Origin: Prevotella dentasini JCM 15908
GTDB taxonomy: Bacteria; Bacteroidota; Bacteroidia; Bacteroidales; Bacteroidaceae
Reading direction: 5' to 3'
DNA: 64,000 nucleotides
Assembly: GCF_000614065.1 (NCBI RefSeq)
Contig: NZ_BAKG01000010.1
Span: 1-64,000 of the forward strand
A model generated the notes under the pieces. It saw nothing but the letters and a program-made list of their open reading frames with translations. It was not told the DNA's origin and did not search any database. Position 1 is the stretch's first letter. The number at the start of each line of letters is the position of its first letter. The position numbers were made by a program, and so were the translations under genes. Positions 28,675-37,999 of the stretch are shown piece by piece.

Positions 28675-29117
28675 ATGAAACCAACAGAACAAACACAGCA
28701 ACAGACTGAACGCTTTCTCAAGAAAGTGGCACAGAAGTTCCTGCCGACGAAGAGGCTGGGCTGATGACGGATATTCACATCAGGGTATCACAAGACAGCG
28801 GAGACTTGATGGCGTTCGACGATGATGACAAGGAAATTACCCGATGCGTCGTAGACCAATGGATAGACAATAAAGACGACAAGTTCTACCGGGATGTTGC
28901 AAACTTTCTACGTCTGGAACTAATGCGGATGAAAGAGATGGTAGACAACTTCGGCATTATGAAGCCCTACAGCTTTGTGCTCGAAAACGACGACAAGGAG
29001 AATATTGCCGAGCTTTATGTTGCAGACGGCGACACTATAATTATCGGAGGCGATTTGATGCAGGGGCTGGACGAAGAACTCAACAGCTTCCTGAAAGTAT
29101 TATTAGACGAGGAATAA
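28675..29117 (+). CDS. Hypothetical acidic protein, frameshifted in this sequence
   Basis: Not recognised. The first frame gives MKPTEQTQQQTERFLKKVAQ then stops. The second begins MTDIHIRVSQDSGDLMAFDD and runs to EEL..FLKVLLDEE. Adding one C near 28740 (TTCCTGCC to TTCCCTGCC) joins them as QKFPADEEAGLMTDIHI, about 147 residues. The product is soluble and very acidic, with DDDDKE, DNKDD and ENDDKEN clusters. There is no signal peptide. It has its own -7 box and lies divergent to galE. Confidence 0.7.
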
Positions 29118-29182
29118 CAAGATACAATAATATTTGTCCGATGCCCCCGGCAAAGAGACTATTAGCTTCACTTGAACAAACT

Positions 29183-29247
29183 TGTCCGATTTCCGCTTCA
29201 TGGAGAGTACTCTCATGGCAGCCTTACCATATCAGGGAAATCGGACA
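29183..29247. repeat. Inverted repeat with nested palindrome
   Basis: TGTCCGATTTCC (29183-29194) and GGAAATCGGACA (29236-29247) are perfect 12-bp arms. The middle holds a second symmetric sequence, CATGGAGAGTACTCTCATG, with a 12-bp perfect palindrome GAGAGTACTCTC. As RNA this would form two stacked hairpins upstream of the T9SS plug gene (start 29306). It may be a terminator/attenuator of the 28675 gene or a binding site. Confidence 0.6.
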
Positions 29248-29305
29248 CATACATTTACCCTGACACAAGCAGCTTATACAGATAATTCAAACAAAAAACA
29301 ACACG

Positions 29306-30538
29306 ATGAAAGGAAAACTACTGCTGCTCTCCGTATTCTTCACGTCCTGCCCGATATTGGCGCAACGCCACGAGATACTATCGCCAGACATTCGTTCCCT
29401 TCAGGTTGTAGCCAATGGCGACTGGCTCTCTCTACCAGTGGCAGAGCTGGGTAACGGAAGCATCAGCATCGATTTTGACGATACAACCCACGAATACCGC
29501 CGATATACCTATAGGATAGAACATTGCGAGGCAGACTGGACGACATCAACCGGACTCTTTGACAGCGACATCGTGAGCGGATTCATCAACGATAATACCA
29601 TTGACGACTATCAGCAATCGCTCCTTACCAATACACTCTATACACATTACCATATCACTTTACCGAATGAGAAGTGCCGTCCGAAACTATCGGGTAATTA
29701 CCGCCTGACCGTACTTGACACTGACGAACAGCCCGTGCTCTCAGCTTGCTTCATGCTGACCGAACCACAGGGAATGGGTGTGGGGCTGTCGGTAACAACC
29801 CAGACCGACGCCACCATCAATACGGCTCATCAGCAGGTAGGGATGGAACTCAGCTATGGAAACTATACCGTAACCGACCCAAACAGACAAATAAAGACCG
29901 TGGTACTGCAAAACCGAAGGTGGGATGATGCCCGATGGAACTCCCGGCCACAATACGTCATGGGCGACGGACTGCGGTGGAGCCACAACAAGGACTACAT
30001 CTTCATGGCAGGAAACGAATACCGAAAATTTGAAATACTGTCCACCGACTTTGCCACAATGGGCATTGAGCGGATTGGTTGGGACGGCAGCAACTTCCAA
30101 GCCTACCCGTTTACAGCCCTTCCACGTCCCAACTACCTTTACGACGAAGATGCTGACGGAGCCTTTGTAGTCAGAAACTCTAATGACGTGGAAGTCAACA
30201 CACAAAGCGACTATATGACCGTCCACTTCCAATACGCCTGTCCACGCCTGACTGCAGGCGAGATTTACCTGAACGGGGACTGGACTTACGACCGCTTTGA
30301 ACCGCAATACAGGATGGAATACAACGAAGACGCGAAGTCTTACGAGGCTGCCATCCCCCTGAAATTAGGCTACTACAACTACCAGTTCCTGCTCCTTGAT
30401 GCCAATGGGAGGACGAGTTTTCTACCCAGTGAAGGCAGTTTCTACCAGACAGAGAATACCTATCAGGCACTGGTATATTATCGTGAAACAGGCGGAAGAA
30501 CAGACCGCTTGGTAGGTTATCGCAGCATCAAAAAATAA
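29306..30538 (+). CDS. Type IX secretion system plug protein (DUF5103)
   Basis: A 410-residue secreted protein with signal peptide (LLLLSVFFTSCPILAQ). The DUF5103-type domain starts with LSPDIRSLQVVANGDWLSLP and YTYRIEHCEADWTTS. It continues with strands YHITLPNEKCRPKLSGNYRL and ends with an immunoglobulin-like part (GEIYLNGDWTYDRFEPQYRM, LKLGYYNYQFL). The family includes the plug that closes the SprA translocon of the T9SS, a secretion route restricted to Bacteroidota. No other T9SS gene is in this window. Confidence 0.85.
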   Translation: MKGKLLLLSVFFTSCPILAQRHEILSPDIRSLQVVANGDWLSLPVAELGNGSISIDFDDTTHEYRRYTYRIEHCEADWTTSTGLFDSDIVSGFINDNTIDDYQQSLLTNTLYTHYHITLPNEKCRPKLSGNYRLTVLDTDEQPVLSACFMLTEPQGMGVGLSVTTQTDATINTAHQQVGMELSYGNYTVTDPNRQIKTVVLQNRRWDDARWNSRPQYVMGDGLRWSHNKDYIFMAGNEYRKFEILSTDFATMGIERIGWDGSNFQAYPFTALPRPNYLYDEDADGAFVVRNSNDVEVNTQSDYMTVHFQYACPRLTAGEIYLNGDWTYDRFEPQYRMEYNEDAKSYEAAIPLKLGYYNYQFLLLDANGRTSFLPSEGSFYQTENTYQALVYYRETGGRTDRLVGYRSIKK

Positions 30539-30540
30539 TA

Positions 30541-30585
30541 TTCCCACACTTCGATTATCCACCGGGGACTATCGAAACGTGGGAA
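30541..30585 (+). terminator. Hairpin after the T9SS plug gene
   Basis: TTCCCACACTTCGAT and ATCGAAACGTGGGAA form imperfect 15-bp arms just after the stop codon. There is no strong U-tract, so this is a moderate call. Confidence 0.5.
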
Positions 30586-30629
30586 GAAAAGTCTGTTTAA
30601 TTGCAAAGAGGCAATAGGCTTCTCAATTA

Positions 30630-31214
30630 TCAAATATCCAAATCCGGTGCATTTTCCGCACCAGAAGCAGCCTCAAACTTTGCCATTTTGTTAAAGCCGA
30701 AAATGCCTGCGAGCATTGAGTTGGGGAAATGGCGGACTGTCTGGTTATACGCCTGTACCGATTCGTTAAACTTTCTTCGCGCCTCGTTGATTCTGTTCTC
30801 GGTTCCCTCCTCCTGTATCTGAAGCGACTTAAAATTCTCGCTTGCCTTCAGTTCCGGGTAGCGTTCGGAAACAGCAATCAGACGCGAAAAAGCCTGTGCA
30901 ACTTGGTTCTGTGCCGCTTCATATTGTTTCAATTTTTCCGGGGTAAGATTGCTGGCATCTAAGTGTATTTGAGTCGCAGCATTGCGCGCCTTTGTAACCT
31001 GTTCAAAAGTCTCACGCTCATGCTTTGCATACGCCTTGACAATCTTGGCCAGTTGCGGCATCATGTCAGCCCTGCGCTGATAGGCAGCCTGTACATTACT
31101 TAAGGCCGTCGTAGCCTCCTCCTCCTTATCAACCATTCCGTTGTACCCTGAAAAAGCCCACATTCCCACTACAACGAGGACGGCTACTAAAATCCATAAA
31201 GTCTTATTCTTCAT
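30630..31214 (-). CDS. LemA family protein
   Basis: A 194-residue membrane-anchored coiled-coil protein. The N-terminal helix (LWILVAVLVVVGMWAFSGYN) is followed by the LemA core MVDKEEEATTALSNVQAAYQ, RRADMMPQLAKIVKAYAKHE and the conserved end NQTVRHFPNSMLAGIFGFNK. The cellular role of LemA proteins is not settled. It lies 45 nt after the TPM-domain gene, a common pairing, and both are probably expressed together from the promoter at 32047. Confidence 0.93.
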   Translation of the reverse strand: MKNKTLWILVAVLVVVGMWAFSGYNGMVDKEEEATTALSNVQAAYQRRADMMPQLAKIVKAYAKHERETFEQVTKARNAATQIHLDASNLTPEKLKQYEAAQNQVAQAFSRLIAVSERYPELKASENFKSLQIQEEGTENRINEARRKFNESVQAYNQTVRHFPNSMLAGIFGFNKMAKFEAASGAENAPDLDI

Positions 31215-31259
31215 TGTTTTATACTATAATAGTTATATTAATTGTTTATTCTGAAATTG

Positions 31260-32042
31260 CTACCAGCCACCACCGGCACCACCACCGCCAAAGCTGCCAC
31301 CACCAAAACTTCCGCCCGAAAAACCACCGCCAAAGCTATGGTCGTTCAGATGTCCGGGATTTCCCCATATAATAGGCCCCCAACCACCCGTTCTGCCGCG
31401 TCCGCCACGTCCGCCTCCACGGTTGCCATTGCGCAGGACACTATAAATCCAAAACGCAATAAGTGCTATCAGGAAAATCATTGCTCCTACACCGTCGTCG
31501 TCGGCATCTGCTTTGCTTTCTATTCCAGTCTTTCCCGTCCTGAACTTAGAGTATACGGCTTTAGCAGTAGACAACACAGCCAGACTGACATTACCTTGCC
31601 GCATATTCTTCACTATACAGGCACGGCCAATGTCATCACATTCGGCATCGGTCAAATCGCCTTCCAACCCTTCTCCCGGAGCTATGAAATACTTTCTGTC
31701 GCCGACGGCTATGACCACGACAAGCCCCCTGTCGGTCTTCTTGTTGCCTACGCCTGCCTTGTTGCCTATATCCTGTGCTACCCTGAAGACGTCTCCGTTC
31801 TCAACATTCGAGACCACTACCCAAACGGTTTCTATGCCACATTCCTTTTCAAGCCTGTGCGCATAGACATCCGTAGAATCCCGTATGGCAGCATCCATCA
31901 GCTGTTCCGGATCGCATACATATCTGCGTGCATCCTGCAAATGTACCATCGGTATGTCAGTGGCTGTCCAGTCCTTTGCCATCAGCATAGGGTGCACAAA
32001 CAGCATCAGGTACAGGGTCAATATATAGCCAAATTGCTTCAT
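31260..32042 (-). CDS. TPM-domain membrane protein (YgcG type)
   Basis: A 260-residue protein with signal peptide (GYILTLYLMLFVHPMLMA) and a TPM domain at ~25-165 (TDVYAHRLEKECGIETVWVV, GNKAGVGNKKTDRGLVVVIA, YFIAPGEGLEGDLTDAECDD). One transmembrane helix (AMIFLIALIAFWIYSVL) and a Gly/Phe/Ser-rich tail (GGGFSGGSFGGGSFGG) follow. The TPM fold has been called a phosphatase in plants, but its bacterial function is unclear. It forms an operon with lemA. Confidence 0.88.
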   Translation of the reverse strand: MKQFGYILTLYLMLFVHPMLMAKDWTATDIPMVHLQDARRYVCDPEQLMDAAIRDSTDVYAHRLEKECGIETVWVVVSNVENGDVFRVAQDIGNKAGVGNKKTDRGLVVVIAVGDRKYFIAPGEGLEGDLTDAECDDIGRACIVKNMRQGNVSLAVLSTAKAVYSKFRTGKTGIESKADADDDGVGAMIFLIALIAFWIYSVLRNGNRGGGRGGRGRTGGWGPIIWGNPGHLNDHSFGGGFSGGSFGGGSFGGGGAGGGW

Positions 32043-32046
32043 ACTG

Positions 32047-32054
32047 CAAAATTA
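32047..32054 (-). promoter_or_regulatory. -7 box of the TPM-lemA operon, likely leaderless
   Basis: Minus-strand TAATTTTG, then four nt (CAGT) and the ATG at 32042. Confidence 0.55.
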
Positions 32055-32378
32055 GGCAAATTCTTTCATTGAAATCTTAAGGTTTATGTTTTTTTCTACA
32101 TTTTTGAGAAATGAGAGAAAGATAGTCATATATCTCCACACTGCCATCTTACATGTTGTCTTCCATATAGGGAAGCTCTCTCCTGCTAACTGGCATCGCG
32201 CAATATCCCGTTTCAAATACAGCATCCTTCACATATCAGGTACATGACATCCTTGTTGTATATACCTCAAAAACACTATGCCAAAACATACTTATGCCAT
32301 ATTCTGCCACTATTTCCCGACATTCAATATAACTAAAGTATAAACATATAATAGTCAGCACTTTACGAAGATTATGCC
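32055..32378. other. Gap without genes before a 22-bp array
   Basis: AT-rich sequence with no credible ORF, RNA or hairpin. It leads into the array at 32379. Confidence 0.5.
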
Positions 32379-32466
32379 AAAAAGGCTTTTTCACCTTGTC
32401 AAACGGGCACTTTCATAGGGTCAAAGTGTCCGTTTCACTTGGCCAAAGTAGCTGTTTCGTATGATG
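32379..32466. repeat. Tandem array, four 22-bp units (AAA-N7-TTT type)
   Basis: Units begin at 32379, 32401, 32423 and 32445. The cores are AAAGGCTTTTT-like in the first unit, then AAACGGGCACTTT, AAAGTGTCCGTTT and AAAGTAGCTGTTT. Unit 2 is the reverse complement of unit 3 with one mismatch, so orientation alternates. It lies between the TPM-lemA promoter and the gpx terminator. Confidence 0.85.
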
Positions 32467-32614
32467 ACCCAACATAAGCGGAAAAGAAAAAGCAAGAAAG
32501 GAAGGAGGAAAACTAATAAAAAGAAATTATAGAGATAGCCTTGTCTTGTTATTTGCAGAATCAAATTCGTCCAAGAGATGATAGTATTTTGACTCGTTCT
32601 TCTACATATAAATA

Positions 32615-32650
32615 AAGGTAGGAATAAGGAAGCCGCCTTATTCCTACCTT
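32615..32650 (-). terminator. Terminator of the glutathione peroxidase gene
   Basis: AAGGTAGGAATAAGG and CCTTATTCCTACCTT form a perfect 15-bp stem with a 6-nt loop, 23 nt past the gpx stop codon. Confidence 0.85.
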
Positions 32651-32672
32651 GATATTCTGAGCGATAGAAATA

Positions 32673-33224
32673 CTATTTCAGCAATTCTTCTATCTGTGCC
32701 TGAATATGCTCTATCTTCTCTGTTGGCTCGAAACGGGCTACAACTTGGCCTTTCTTGTTGATGAGAAACTTTGTGAAGTTCCATTTAATCTCCGCACTTT
32801 CCTTGTAGTCGGGGTCAGCTTCGGAAAGCATCTTGTCGAGAACAGGATAGATAGGATGAGTCTCGTCCCAACCTGCGAAGCCTTTCTGCTCCTTGAGGAA
32901 CTTGAAAAGTGGGTCTGCATCCTCTCCGTTTACCTTCACTTTCTTAAACCGCGGGAAGTCTGTGCCATAGTTGAGCTTGCAAAACTCGTGGATGCTTTCA
33001 TCGGTACCCGGAGCCTGCTGTCCGAATTGGTTGCAGGGAAAGTCAAGGATTTCAAATCCCTGTGTATGATATTTCTTGTAGGTTGCCTCCAACTCGTCAT
33101 AGGTTGGAGTGAAGCCGCACTTCGTTGCTGTGTTTACAATGAGTAAAACTTCGCCGGAATACTCTTTCAGTGAAACGTTTTTTCCTTTTCTGTCTTTAAC
33201 AGAGAAATCGTAAACTGTCTTCAT
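32673..33224 (-). CDS. Glutathione peroxidase family protein
   Basis: A thiol peroxidase of the glutathione peroxidase family, 183 residues, that reduces peroxides; in bacteria lacking glutathione the reductant is usually thioredoxin. The peroxidatic cysteine lies in NTATKCGFTPTYDELE (cysteine, not selenocysteine). The second active-site motif is FPCNQFGQQAPG, and the tryptophan/asparagine motif is KWNFTKFLI. It starts at MKTVYDFSV (33224); upstream in-frame codons reach 33305 but overlap the -7 box at 33276. A strong terminator follows. Confidence 0.93.
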   Translation of the reverse strand: MKTVYDFSVKDRKGKNVSLKEYSGEVLLIVNTATKCGFTPTYDELEATYKKYHTQGFEILDFPCNQFGQQAPGTDESIHEFCKLNYGTDFPRFKKVKVNGEDADPLFKFLKEQKGFAGWDETHPIYPVLDKMLSEADPDYKESAEIKWNFTKFLINKKGQVVARFEPTEKIEHIQAQIEELLK

Positions 33225-33275
33225 TTCTTGTTTTGAAATCTTTTTGTTATTCAATAAATTGGTATTGTATTTTTG

Positions 33276-33283
33276 CAAATTTA
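33276..33283 (-). promoter_or_regulatory. -7 box of gpx
   Basis: Minus-strand TAAATTTG, 51 nt from the start at 33224. Confidence 0.5.
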
Positions 33284-33433
33284 CGATATTTATTTCACAA
33301 AGCATTTGGAAGTTATATTAAAAGTCCTAAAATCAAGGAGGATATGTTAATCTGCCGACTACTTTTTTACAGGATAGGGAAATCCCTATATTAAAATAGT
33401 AATTCTATTCTTCATTTTATCCGATTAATTGTC

Positions 33434-33441
33434 TAATTTTG
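33434..33441 (+). promoter_or_regulatory. -7 box of the lipoprotein gene
   Basis: TAATTTTG, 41 nt before the ATG at 33483. Confidence 0.5.
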
Positions 33442-33482
33442 TATCGTCAGAAGAATTATAAATGCTTATAATATCAAAAATT

Positions 33483-34447
33483 ATGAAAAAAATAATGAAT
33501 TACTTGATGGCATTTGCCCTGTGTGCAATGCCGTTGGCGTTTGCAAGTTGTGACAGTAGTGATGATTACTGGGGAAGTCCCCGATATGAAATCAATATCG
33601 GTCAGGCAGTTTCTGACTATTTCAACCTCTACGGAGCCTTTGGCACGGATAGGCAGGAAACTGACAGGTGGTTTTTTTCCCATTATCCGATGCCTATGAC
33701 AGCGAATACAACGATTTCATAGCAGCTCTTAACAAGTATATTCTTAATATTGATGAAGTACTGGACGCTTATTTTGACAGCGAAAAAGGATTCGGAACAT
33801 TTGGAACAGACGAGACTACGGCGCGGAGATGGTTCTTTTCCAACTGCGATTATGCCATAGAAAGCGACTTCATCTATTTTTGGAAAGAAGCGGCCAACGA
33901 TATCCAGAAGTCCAAGGCATTGATGGCAAATATACTGTCAGGAGCCGCATGGAGGGGAAACCTGACCATGCACTACAAGAACACTGCCGCTGAGACTCAA
34001 TACACGGCTGTCGGCTGTACCGAAGAACTTGACTTTGACCTTGCCGCCACGGGGGCAGCCTATGGCCGCGGCAGGGAAGTGCGGACGGGAAAAGCCGACG
34101 GCTCGCCCGACAGCGAGGATTTCTTCAGTTGGTCGATAGATGATTACGGGAACATCATCATAGACTTTGACGACGCTGAGTTAGGGCAAGGCAAGGGTGT
34201 AGAGATGGTTATCTACTATAAGGACCTGAACTATCTAGACGATGATTCCTTTTCCGGGATAATGACCAGCAACACGCAGGGATTGCTTGAATATGATGAA
34301 TTCTCCCTTTCCCGCGCGACATACGCCAAGGCAAAGGGCAAGAAGACGAATCCCGCAGCCGGCAAAGTCTTCAGCGGAAAGAATACGAAGAGGCAAGACC
34401 TGAAACAAAAGAAGGTTGTTTCTACCCTCAAAGCTCCCATGAGATAA
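33483..34447 (+). CDS. Lipoprotein with duplicated WFFS motif, frameshifted in this sequence
   Basis: It has a lipoprotein signal (MNYLMAFALCAMPLAFASC, lipobox cysteine at about residue 22). The mature part carries two copies of an ~50-residue unit: INIGQAVSDYF..FGTDRQETDRWFFS and LNIDEVLDAYF..FGTDETTARRWFFS. A C-terminal domain has DDYGNIIIDFDDAELG and VEMVIYYKDLNY, and a Lys-rich tail ends the protein. The frame breaks near 33689. Restoring one G (CCGATG to CCGGATG) gives HYPDAYDSEYNDF and ~321 residues. Function unknown; probably surface or periplasmic. A strong terminator follows. Confidence 0.8.
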
Positions 34448-34464
34448 TTCCGTCATGCCTGAAA

Positions 34465-34505
34465 AGAGAAAGGATAGCCGATTTTTCCGGCTATCCTTTC
34501 TCTTT
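34465..34505 (+). terminator. Terminator after the lipoprotein gene
   Basis: AGAGAAAGGATAGCCG (34465-34480) pairs perfectly with CGGCTATCCTTTCTCT (34488-34503), followed by TT. Confidence 0.85.
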
Positions 34506-34614
34506 GGGACGGACGGCTTCCGCGATAGCCCCGCACCTTTTTCATAAACCGGGAACGGGTGCAGACGGCGGCGAGTAATGGGAAGCAGAGTTTTGCAGAA
34601 AGAAAAAATATACT

Positions 34615-34622
34615 TAACTTTG
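34615..34622 (+). promoter_or_regulatory. -7 box of topB
   Basis: TAACTTTG, 64 nt before the topB start. Confidence 0.5.
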
Positions 34623-34686
34623 CATGCCCTATCGGTGCCTTTCAATGAGGCCACACGCTCCATAAAGTAAAAATCCAGAAAAGAGA

Positions 34687-36584
34687 ATGAAAGTTTGCAT
34701 AGCAGAGAAACCGAGTGTCGCCAGAGACATTGCCCGCATCCTCGGAGCCAACAGCCCGCATGACGGATACATGGAAGGCAATGGCTATCAGGTTACATGG
34801 ACGTTCGGGCATCTCTGTGAGCTTAAGGAGCCGAACGACTATTGCGAGAACTGGAAACGGTGGAGCCTTGGGGCACTTCCCATGATTCCCCCCCGATTCG
34901 GCATAAAGCTCATAGAGGACGAGCGCATAAAGAAGCAATTTTCCGTCATAGAGAAGCTCTACCAGTCTGCCGACGAAATCATCAACTGCGGAGACGCCGG
35001 ACAGGAAGGCGAACTGATACAGCGGTGGGTGATGCAGAAGGCCGGCGTGAAATGTCCCGTAAAGCGGCTGTGGATTTCGTCAATGACCGACGAGGCCATC
35101 CGCGAAGCTTTGCCACGCTGAGAGAGCAAGAACAATATCAGCCTCTCTACCTTGCAGGCCTCTCCCGCGCCATCGGCGACTGGCTGCTCGGCATGAACGC
35201 TACCCGCCTCTACACCCTGAAGTACGGGAACAACGGCTATGGGCAAAACAGCCACGTCCTGTCCATAGGCCGGGTACAGACTCCCACGCTTGCCCTCATC
35301 GTACGACGCCAGAAAGAGATAGACAACTTCAAGCCGGAGCCTTACTGGGTACTGGCAACCATCTACCGCGACACCCAGTTCACAGCCACCAAGCAGATTC
35401 GCTTCCAAGGAAGAGGGCGGACTGGCCTTTGCCACCATCGAGGGAAAGCCGTTCGCCATCACGGGCGTAACGAAGAAGAAAGGAGCGGAACAGCCCCGGC
35501 AGCTCTACGACCTCACGTCCCTGCAGGTCGATTGCAACCGCAAGTTCGGCTACTCGGCCGAAATGACGCTGAACACCGTCCAGAGCCTCTACGAGAAGAA
35601 AATCACGACCTATCCCCGTGTCGACACGCAATATCTCTCGGACGACATTTATCCCAAGTGCCGCAAACCATGAACGGCCTTTTCCAAACGGAATTTGCAG
35701 GGAAGCGGCCCTATGCAGAGTGGGTAAAGGCACTCGGGGGAAGGCAGCTGCCGAAGCCCAAGCGCGTCTTCGACTCTTCCAAAGTAACCGACCACCATGC
35801 CATCATACCCACGGGGATTCCCCCGAAGGGGCTGACTGATGCCGAGCACAATGTCTTCGACCTCATTGCCCGCCGCTTCATCGCTGCATTTTATCCCGAC
35901 TGCAAGTTTTCCATCACAACGGTTTTGGGGATGGTCGACGAGGTGGAGTTCAAGGCATCGGGCAAGGAGATACTGGATTTGGGATGGAGGGCAGTTACCG
36001 CCCCGACCTCCCCTGAAGAAGACGACGTGAAGTCGCCGGAAGCCACAACTGCAGGCAGACAGGCAGGCAAGTCCCCGTCCGCCTCAGGGAAATCAGGAGA
36101 AGCCCTCCTCCCGGCCTTCGTGAAAGGAGAGTCCGGCCCCCACGCCCCTACCCTTACGGAAAAACAGACAACGCCCCCAAAGCACTATACCGAGGCCTCG
36201 CTTCTCCGTGCCATGGAGACGGCAGGGAAACTGGTCGACGACGACACGCTCCGGGCAGCCCTGAAAGAGAACGGAATAGGCCGCCCCTCGTCGCGCGCAG
36301 GCATCATTGAGACCCTGTTCAAGCGGCATTACATCCGCAGGAAGAAGAAGAACCTTGAAGCTACGGAGACGGGCATTGCCCTGATTGACACCATTCACGA
36401 GAAGCTGCTCACCTCGGCAGAGCTGACGGGAATCTGGGAGAAGAAACTCCGCGACATCGAGCACGGGAAATACGATGCGGCACAGTTCATCGACGAACTC
36501 AAGGTGCAGATAACCAATATAGTCTATGATGTCCTTGCCGACAATTCCAACAGAAAGATAATTCAGCAAGAAGCCGATTCTTAG
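34687..36584 (+). CDS. topB: DNA topoisomerase III, three frameshifts in this sequence
   Basis: A type IA topoisomerase that relaxes and decatenates DNA. The TOPRIM domain (MKVCIAEKPSVARDIARIL, INCGDAGQEGELIQRW) is in frame 1. The next block (LSRAIGDWLLGMNATRLYT, VLSIGRVQTPTLALIVRRQ) is in frame 3. The active tyrosine block (KKITTYPRVDTQYLSDD) returns to frame 1. The final block (DHHAIIPTG, SLLRAMETAGKLVDD, GIGRPSSRAGIIETL) is in frame 3. The breaks near 35107, 35393 and 35658 are repaired by GAAGC to GAAGGC, AAGC to AAGGGC and AAGTG to AAGGTG, giving ~633 residues. The first ~85 residues of the long open frame starting at 34842 are out of frame with the real protein. Confidence 0.88.
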
Positions 36585-36671
36585 ACTATCCCCGTGCCAC
36601 ATTCCGGCAGCTGCCCGGAACAAAGCCGGACGACCTTCTGCGAAAAGCCACCGGAAACGACTCCAAAAGCG

Positions 36672-36760
36672 AAAAATATGACGTCATATTTTTGCATCAA
36701 ATCTTGCTTTTGCCCCCTATAAGAGAACTTAAAATGTCTTATAAGACATTTTCGGTTTTC
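36672..36760. repeat. 22-bp palindromes and two degenerate 22-bp units
   Basis: A perfect 22-bp palindrome at 36672-36693 has the half-site AAAAATATGAC followed by its reverse complement, then GCA. The same 25 nt recur at 49106-49130. From 36717 two consecutive 22-bp units follow: CTATAAGAGA... (36717-36738) and TTATAAGACA... (36739-36760). A second perfect 22-bp palindrome spans their junction (36731-36752, half-site AAAATGTCTTA). The first unit matches the reverse complement of the array at 62954-63019. It lies between convergent genes. Confidence 0.85.
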
Positions 36761-36869
36761 ATGTATCGCTGATTATCAGCTGTTTACAGACTTCACCTTA
36801 CACCTTTCAGAAGACACGAATGTAAATGCTTTTTACGGCCGGGGCCAACGCTCCTCCCACAGCGAAAGA

Positions 36870-37988
36870 CTATTCTGCACGGTCGGCCAGCAAGCCGGCA
36901 TAGAAAGCCTCGTACTTCCGGGCAACTTTCCTGTAGTCGTGATGCTTCGCAACGTATTCCACGCTTTGCCGCCTGAGGCTTGGAATCATGTCCCTGTGGA
37001 GGACCAGCCGCTCAAGCTCCTCAAGGCAGCTTTCGTAGGTAGGCAGGACATTGATGATGGGATGCAGCTCCCGTTCTCCGAGAATCTCATAGTTCTCAGG
37101 CTCTCCTCCGCCCACGCATATTATGCCGCGGGCCATAGCCTCCAATGGATTCATGGAGGGAGTATAGCTGTACAGCTGGTCCAAGATGGCATCGGCACCC
37201 GACATCATCTTCACATACTGGCTGAAGGGAACTCCCTCGGCTATTTTCAGGTCGACCTTATCGGGATATTTGCTCCGGAGAGCCTGTGCGGCGGCCAGCA
37301 TCACGTCCGTTCCCTTGTATTCGGAGCGGTTTCTGCTGATGCCTATAAACAGATGCACTTTCTCTGCGGAAGCCGTATCCGCCGGCCGCTCCCGATATTC
37401 CTGCACCTGAACGGGGAAAGGAATGAAGACGGTCTTGGAGGGAAAGAGAGGCTCGTAGCACACCCAATATTCGTAAAGGCCCGCGACTATGCCGTCGCAG
37501 TCCGCTGCTATCAGCCTGTTCAGCCGTTCCTTCGCCGTCCCTGCCCAGTCCCGTCTTGCCTCCGTTGCCTCCTTGTTGCTGCGGAGCTTGTTCCCGATGT
37601 TGAAGTCGCTGTATCGCAGGGGCATCCGGGTACTGCACACGTCAACCCAATAATAGTCCATGCCAAAAGCGCATAGCACCAAGCGTCCGTTATGCTTCCT
37701 GAGATACCGGTAGACGGCGAAAAGCCGCTCCGCCCTCAATTCGAGGAACATGGGATTGATAAGCTGCACGATGTCGAAGCCCCTCAGCGACGGCAGCAGC
37801 CTCCATACCTTGCAGAGCAGCCGGATTCCGCCCAGCTTCCCGGGCTTGCGGCTCACGTCTATGTCTCTGGGGTAATCCTTCCAGAAGTCTCCGTTCGAGA
37901 CGACCGTAACGGAATGGCCGAGTTCGCGCAATCCCTTGGCAAGGGTGTTGTGCACATTACTGTACTCTCCTATCAGAAGTATCTTCAT
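36870..37988 (-). CDS. Glycosyltransferase (GT-B, family 4 like)
   Basis: A 372-residue sugar transferase of the GT-B fold. The N-terminal domain opens with MKILLIGEYSNVHNTLAKGL, typical of enzymes that bind the acceptor. The C-terminal nucleotide-sugar domain has LFIGISRNRSEYKGTD, then SGADAILDQLYSYTPSMNPLEAMARGIICV, the donor-binding region with an E-x7-E-like motif (EPENYEILGERE). It probably builds a surface polysaccharide or glycan. It lies 11 nt downstream of a second glycosyltransferase, forming an operon. The locus is GC-richer than the surrounding genes. Confidence 0.85.
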   Translation of the reverse strand: MKILLIGEYSNVHNTLAKGLRELGHSVTVVSNGDFWKDYPRDIDVSRKPGKLGGIRLLCKVWRLLPSLRGFDIVQLINPMFLELRAERLFAVYRYLRKHNGRLVLCAFGMDYYWVDVCSTRMPLRYSDFNIGNKLRSNKEATEARRDWAGTAKERLNRLIAADCDGIVAGLYEYWVCYEPLFPSKTVFIPFPVQVQEYRERPADTASAEKVHLFIGISRNRSEYKGTDVMLAAAQALRSKYPDKVDLKIAEGVPFSQYVKMMSGADAILDQLYSYTPSMNPLEAMARGIICVGGGEPENYEILGERELHPIINVLPTYESCLEELERLVLHRDMIPSLRRQSVEYVAKHHDYRKVARKYEAFYAGLLADRAE

Positions 37989-37999
37989 AGTCCGCCCTC

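Noticed and set aside
34842-35106. N-terminus of the long open frame overlapping topB as a separate protein
   Set aside because: This part is Arg-rich and out of frame with the real TOPRIM domain at 34687-35106; it is open only by chance.
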